Positions 58,913 through 64,000 of a DNA stretch of 64,000 nt are shown one piece after another. The notes below the pieces were generated by a model, which worked only from the letters and a program-made list of their open reading frames with translations, was not told the DNA's origin and did not search any database. The position numbers and the translations under genes were made by a program. Each line of letters opens with the position of its first letter. The stretch's first letter is position 1. This DNA is from Theristus sp. LFF4_11 (lineage: Eukaryota > Nematoda > Chromadorea > Monhysterida > Xyalidae), in contig JASANC010003789.1 of assembly GCA_030248135.1 (NCBI GenBank), positions 1 through 64,000 of the forward strand, in the 5' to 3' direction.

Positions 58913-59662
58913 TAGAGATGTCAAGAAAAAAAAAATTTCTATTTTTTTTCTTTTTAAAAAAAATAATTTTTTTTAATTTTTTTTTAATGAAAGTTGTTCA
59001 GAATTTTTCAGGGAGTCCGAATATCACCATCTGAGGAGCCACCGACTTACCATATGACCCCCACTCATATGGGAGGAGGGTGAAAATTTCAGACTTGGTT
59101 TCGGCGACCCCATTTTCCCACCGACGACATCACGTCTCGTGTTTTGCCTCTCAATTCACCTCAAATAACATGGAAACAAGTTCCACAACAAACCGGTGTG
59201 ATCATGCTGACGACACGAGGCGAAACAGCAACGAGCAACCAACGAAGTTACGCTTGCAGTGGCAGACAGTGCAATTTCCACCTTTCGAGATCCTGAAAAA
59301 CGATGCGTAAATGTGAGTTCTCTGCTTCTATCTCACCTTAGCGACATCGGAATTTGTTGAACTAGCCTTTGCGACGCTCAAGTACTTCAATGCGCGAGTC
59401 GATCATCACTCACCAAGGCTGAAAACAGTCGATAAATCAATCCAGAATACCACCTGCAGCGTTGAAGACTAAGTGACAAGGTAAAGTCAAAGAAAATTTT
59501 TGTTGAACTTTCGAAAAAGTATGCCAAAAACGGCATTTTCAGGGCACATTAAAGAAAAAATTTCAAAAATTTTTAATAAAAAAAATAAAAAAAATGCTCA
59601 TTTTTTTCACTTTTTTTTTAAAAAAATTAAAAAAAAATTTTTTTTTGACCCTTACATCTCTA
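58913..59662. mobile_element. hAT-type MITE (TAGAGATG ends) with 8-bp duplication
   Basis: Ends TAGAGATGTCAAG and CTTACATCTCTA flank a 750-bp element. Perfect 8-bp duplications CCCGCGGC lie at 58905-58912 and 59663-59670. Internal segments (cagggagtccgaa, catatgaccccc, aaaatttttgttgaact) resemble the TAGGGTTGTT family, so the two families are related. It ends about 100 bp before the Bcl-2 gene start. Confidence 0.85.
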
Positions 59663-59765
59663 CCCGCGGCCCCCCCCCCAAATTTTCCAGCTATCTATCT
59701 ATCTGGAAAATTTGCTCCAGCTATCTATATCGGCCCCCCCCCAAGCCCTCGGCTCTGGAACAACT

Positions 59766-61535
59766 ATGCACAGATCAATAATGGCAACGGCCGACTCGAA
59801 GGCGAAACAACAGCAGATGGCAAAGCAAAAACGGCCGGATTCCTTCGAAGAGAAAGAGGACGACGACGACGCGTCGAAATCGAAAACAAAGGAAGCGAAT
59901 TTCTTGTTTTCTTCGACGAGCAGCAGCAAGAAAAATGAACCGCAGAAATCGGCCGCCGACAAAAGCGCAACGAAATTGTCGAACAAAGATCGACTGACCA
60001 CGACGCCGCCAAAAAGCGGATCACCACCGTCGACAAAAATCGTTTCGTCGTCACAAACGTCGTCGACGGCAAGCAGCGCCGCTGGATCTGCAGACAGCGG
60101 CATCGGATTGGAGTTCGATCAGCTGCATCGAGAGTCGCTCGAGTACGCGCAGTTTGTCGTGAACGAAGCGTTGCGTCGAAAACCGTCGTCAACAAAGCCA
60201 AAAAGAGCGGCGCGATTGGCGGAACTGGTGAACAAGATGACGACGAGATTTCAGATTCAGTTCAAGGTTGTTGTTTTTTTGGTGTTTCGTTTCGTGCATT
60301 TCAATGCAAGTTGCAACGGAAAACGCCGGGTTGCTCGTTCTTGATTCCCACACTCATGTCCATGATTCTAAAAAAACATTTGAGATTGAGAATGCAGACA
60401 ATTTTTGCCGCACCCACGGTTCACCACGCCATTTCTCGCAGGGTGCAAGCAAAAGCGTCAGCAATGTTACAGTTGTTTTTTTGGTTTCTATTTTTCCATT
60501 CGGAACTATTGATAACGATAATTTGATTGATTATTTTCAGCGAATGGCTGAAGAGATCACCGAAATCGAAGAATTGAACGCGTTCCAAACGGCGCACAAT
60601 CAAAGCGCCAGTTCCGGCAACGGATCAACGCCATTGGACGATGTTTTGTCAGATTCCGACAATTCTACAGAGGTTACCTCGAGCTATTTTTTTCCGGCTA
60701 GTTTCACACCAGCATCCAGTGGTGGAGAAAGGTCAGACACAAACAAACACAGTCGCCACACGACCACACACGGTGCACACACGCAGTGTGACACCTCTGT
60801 GTGCTTGTTTGTGCATGCTGCTTTATAACCGTGTTATAACAGAGTGAAATCAGTCTTCAAAACAGCACTTTTATTGTGCAACAAAACTGCTGCATTGTAT
60901 CTTTGTTCAAACTTGGCACCTTTTTTCGCTGACCACAAACTCGCGCGCAGAAAACAAAAGAAATTTGCAAGAAAAAAAGCAAAAAAAAGTTGAAGAAAAC
61001 GTATTTCGCCACAAACGAGGTTGTTTGACTTCCAACCAGATATTCGATACCAGATACAGTGTTTTTGTTGTTGTTTTCTGTGATTGAAAGCGTTGTTGTT
61101 CATCGCCCAACAGGTGGAAAAGGTAGTGAGTGACGCAATTTGGCCGATCGAGCGGGCTCGGTCGGGTGCGGACGGACGCTGTGTAGGAGCTGGCGTCGTT
61201 GTCCGCGTGATTGACAGCGTCGCACATCGCGTCGAGAGAAAAAGACACGTTTCAATTCAAGAAAAACAACCATTGCCAGAAAAAAGTCTCTCCAGTTCGG
61301 CCGCCGCACGGCCGCGAGCGTCGTCGTGCGCGCCGTCGCCGCCGAGATGTTCGCCGACGGAGCGTACAATTTCGGTCGTGTGATCGCGCTTTATTCGTTC
61401 GCGGCTTACTACGCGAAATATCTGAACGAGAGACAACTCGCGGACGTGCACCAGGCGGAGAGTCTGCCGCGTGCGCTTGCGGACTACATCGTCAACAACC
61501 CCATTGGCAGCTGGATGCTGCACAATAACGCTTGG
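59766..61535 (+). CDS. Bcl-2-family apoptosis regulator, Bok/Bak-like, C-terminus missing
   Basis: Bcl-2 proteins control mitochondrial outer-membrane permeability. Three exons are visible: 59766-60266, 60541-60672 and 61296-61535, joined in phase 0. Exon 1 encodes a long charged Ser/Lys/Thr-rich leader, then LEFDQLHRESLEYAQFVVNE, similar to the first helix of Bok. Exon 2 starts FKRMAEEITEIEEL across the junction, a plausible BH3 helix with Ala and Glu at the usual Gly-Asp. Exon 3 holds BH1 (MFADGAYNFGRVIALYSFAA; Phe replaces the usual Trp of NWGR) and BH2 (PIGSWMLHNNAW). It ends at the BH2 Trp, the position of a conserved Bcl-2-family intron. The last exon, with the end of BH2 and a tail anchor, was not found; hAT DNA begins at 61,934. 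If the donor is not used, the frame reads on to a stop at 61,610 with a short hydrophobic end. The start could instead be the Met at 59,781. Pro- or anti-apoptotic role is unknown. Confidence 0.83.
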
Positions 61536-61933
61536 GTTGGTTTTGGTCGATCGTGGTTTCTTCTGCGGTGCTTTTTTCTTATGGCCCATTCATGCACGCG
61601 CGCGCTGTAGCGCGTTGACGCGCGCTTACATGAACGTGCCTATGAATGTGCGTATGTTCTAAAAGTGAAGCGCGCTGTTTTTTTGCTTTGTGATTGTGTA
61701 GCGAAGTGACGCGCTTCAGCGCACGTCAAACTCCATGAATGGCACTTTAAGGTTCAAACAAAAATTGTCTTCTTTTGCTGGAGTTTTCTCTCATCTCATA
61801 TCGTGGAACCCGTGAGGAAAGCCGTTTGAACAAAAAGGCGTCCATATAGTGCCTGAAGCGTAGCCTGAAAAACCTATATGTACATTTTGATCTTTTGTAC
61901 ATCGCGCTTGATGTCCCACAAAAAGTGCAATTA

Positions 61934-62060
61934 GGGATGGAGCCGGTTCCGGTCCGGATTCCGGATTCCGGCGCCTAAAATTGGATCCGGATCCGGTCCG
62001 GATTCCGGCGCAATTTTGCCGGATCCGGCCGGAATGGCCGAGACTTGCGAATTAACCAGT
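61934..62060 (+). mobile_element. Left end of hAT copy 1: TAGGGATGG plus GATCCGG-rich subterminal repeats
   Basis: The sequence TAGGGATGGAGCCGG at 61,934 is followed by repeated palindromic GGATCCGG, TCCGGATTCCGG and GCCGG words to about 62,040. The same arrangement starts at 63,036. hAT transposases often bind short subterminal repeats of this kind. Confidence 0.6.
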
Positions 62061-62357
62061 TGATTCCTCCGTTTCAGAGCTGTTCAATGGTTTGACAAAT
62101 TTGTTTCCGTGCTTTGTTGGTTTTTGTTGTTGTGCATTTGACATGTGATCAGTGAGCGTTTCTTTAGTTTAGTATTCAGTTCAATGGTAAATGGTTCACT
62201 GCTTTTGTCTTGAGTGGTAAACTTATGTGCAGCATCGTCCACTTTAAAAAACGTGGCTGCCAGCTTTTGGCCGACGTTGTTGATGAACAATAGCAGGTTT
62301 TTTTGAAATCAGCCAACTTCGTTGGTCATATTCAGTTAGCTGTCAAACAGTTGCTTT

Positions 62358-63035
62358 TTTGTGAGCCCCAGAACACCAGCGATTTTAGCGACGTGTGTTA
62401 CCGTGGGTGTGCGGGGGTGCCGTGATTCCCTAAAACCCGATAAACCCTCCCAACGACCAATCCACGAGACGATGGTGTTGCCCGCCGTTTACGCACTGAA
62501 GCAGCGTATCGAACAAGTCGATGCGAGTGGCATTGGTACGACGAAAAAAACGCTGCTGACCAGCATCGACACACGCTTCCGTGCGCGTTTCCACGACGAA
62601 TCCAACATCATGGCCACGTACGTTGATCCGCGATTCAAGAATACTGCAGTCGTCTTCGAAAATGAAGGCGCGATTCGTTGTGAACTACTTCACATTGCAA
62701 AGAAAATCTTGAAACGACCGGAGACGCCCACAAACTGCGACGATACATCCGAGATCGCGAACAACGACGATGACGAAAGTGAACGCGAGCCCGAACCAAA
62801 AAAGAAATCGACTGGCCTCTACGGAGGCATCGAGTTTCACGCTGCGCGACCGCGCAACCCGTCAGGCGAATCCAGTCTCGAAGACGAACTACGCGGCGAA
62901 ATGAATATGTACGAGTCGGATGATTTTATCGACGAACCGGACAAAAGCAATCTAATGCTAGACTTTTGGCGGGCTGAACTCGTCTAAATACCCCAAACTA
63001 TCGACAATCGCGCGCAGATACCTGGCACCGCTACT
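62358..63035 (+). pseudogene. hAT-superfamily transposase fragment, copy 1 (frameshifted, truncated)
   Basis: The plus-strand reading contains LPAVYALKQRIEQVDASGIG, then TYVDPRFKNTAVVF, the pattern of hAT transposases ahead of the dimerisation domain, then an acidic linker and DFWR. Compared with copy 2, one extra G after DFWR at about 62,970 shifts the frame into an early stop, although the underlying bases still match the start of the dimerisation domain (KYPKLSTIARRYLAPLP). The match stops at about 63,034, where another element begins. It is a dead copy; its own 5' end is probably the TAGGGATGG at 61,934. Confidence 0.8.
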
Positions 63036-63150
63036 AGGGATGGATCCGGCAAATTTGCCGGAATCCGGGCCGGATCCGGCAAAAGCCCATTCCGGCCGGG
63101 CCGGATCCGGCAAAAATTGCCGGAATCCGGACCGGAATGGCCTTTTTATA
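63036..63150 (-). mobile_element. 3' end of hAT copy 2, inserted into copy 1
   Basis: TAGGGATGGATCCGG begins exactly where homology to the dimerisation domain of copy 1 stops, and is followed by GCCGGAATCCGG-type repeats. It is the expected terminal end of the minus-strand copy 2. The candidate 8-bp target duplication, ACCGCTAC at the junction, needs the other end, which is outside the window. Confidence 0.6.
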
Positions 63151-63286
63151 TCTAAAAAACATCTACGCACATTTCGTCGCTTCTTCATCACATTTTCAGC
63201 ATAAAACAGCACAGACACAGAAACAAAGTCAGCAAGACACAGCACGTGAACCAACCAAAAATTACAACAACAACAATTGACAAAAT

Positions 63287-63996
63287 TCATATCGCATAGG
63301 GATAATCAAGTGCTGCCAACACTCCATTCAGAAACATGACCTTTTCGGCGTTCTGAGTTGACAGACGAGATTGGCTGTACACACACCTGCCTGGCTTCAG
63401 AGAACATTCGTTGCTTGCCACGCTTGTTGGTAGCGGTGCCAGGTATCTGCGCGCGATTGTCGATAGTTTGGGGTATTTAGACGAGTTCAGCCGCCAAAAG
63501 TCTTGCATCAGTTTTGTCCACTTTTGTCCGGTTCGTCAATAAAATCATCCGACTAGTACAGATTCATTTCGCCGCGCAGTTCGTCATCGAGACTGGATTC
63601 GCTTGACGGGTTGCGCGGTCGCGCAGCGTGAAACTCGATGCCTCCGTAGAGGCCAGTCGATTTCTTTTTTGGTTCGGGCTCGCGTTCACTTTCGTCATCG
63701 TCGTTGTTCGCGATCTCGGATGTATCGTCGCAGTTTGTGGGCGTCTCCGGTCATTTCAAGATTTTCTTTGCAATGTGAAGTAGTTCACAACGAATCGCGC
63801 CTTCATTTTCGAAGACGACTGCAGTATTCTTGAATCGCGGACCAACGTACGTGGCCATGATGTTGGATTCGTTGTGGAAAAGCACACGGAAGCGTGTGTC
63901 GATGCTGGTCAGCAGCGTTTTTTTCGTCGTACCAATGCCACTCGCATCGACTTGTTCGATGCGCTGCTTCAGTGCGCAAACGGCGGGCAACACCAT
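63287..63996 (-). pseudogene. hAT-superfamily transposase fragment, copy 2 (inverted, stop-broken)
   Basis: Reading leftward from 63,996, the same LPAVCALKQRIEQVDASGIG and TYVGPRFKNTAVVF segments appear, then the acidic linker, then the hAT C-terminal dimerisation domain (WRLNSSKYPKLSTIARRYLA, SRLSTQNAEKVMFLNGVL) ending at 63,287. A Glu codon of copy 1 is an in-frame TAG at about 63,555, and the frame shifts just before DFWR. The N-terminal part continues past the right edge. The two copies face each other. Confidence 0.82.
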
Positions 63997-64000
63997 TGAA

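Noticed and set aside
1..64000. CRISPR arrays, phage or bacterial defence systems
   Set aside because: The window is animal nuclear DNA with spliced genes; direct repeats are minisatellites or transposon ends, not spaced repeat-spacer arrays.

Overview
The window is genomic DNA from an invertebrate animal. It has intron-rich protein genes with GT-AG introns, T-rich tracts before many acceptors, and abundant small transposons inside the introns. Product identities rest on remembered family sequences and exon-by-exon frame checks, not on a search. The phylum is not proven. One short run of TTAGGC (28,464-28,490) is the telomere unit typical of nematodes and is only a weak hint.

Layout. Minus strand <1-17,542: the N-terminal two thirds of a MAP3K4/MEKK4-type MAP kinase kinase kinase, about 20 exons, with the kinase domain off the left edge. 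Its intron 11,269-7,726 holds a complete plus-strand isochorismatase-family hydrolase (8,762-10,496). 17,600-21,500: C-tracts and nested hAT-type elements, with no recognised gene. Minus strand 21,572-24,279: a three-exon rhodopsin-class neuropeptide-receptor-like GPCR. 24,280-27,436: no recognised gene. Minus strand 27,437-33,802: a ten-exon La (SSB) RNA-binding protein. Minus strand 35,081-54,473: a roughly 40-exon NUP210/gp210 nuclear pore membrane glycoprotein, whose last exon lies in an exact 250-bp tandem duplication. 54,700-59,700: a repeat block with a large foldback element and two further inverted-repeat elements. Plus strand 59,766-61,535: a Bcl-2-family protein (BH1 and BH2 clear) lacking a visible last exon. 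61,934-64,000: two degenerate hAT transposase copies in opposite orientation, one nested in the other.

The genes are functionally unrelated: stress-kinase signalling, a small hydrolase, a receptor, La RNA chaperone, nuclear pore and apoptosis control. There is no sign of an operon. The most striking content is the mobile DNA: foldback elements with minisatellite inverted repeats and 9-bp target duplications, hAT-type MITEs with perfect 8-bp duplications (one inserted into its own kind), tRNA-derived SINEs (one landing on a splice donor), and at least four dispersed palindromic families. I found no CRISPR array or prokaryote-type defence system, and none is expected here.
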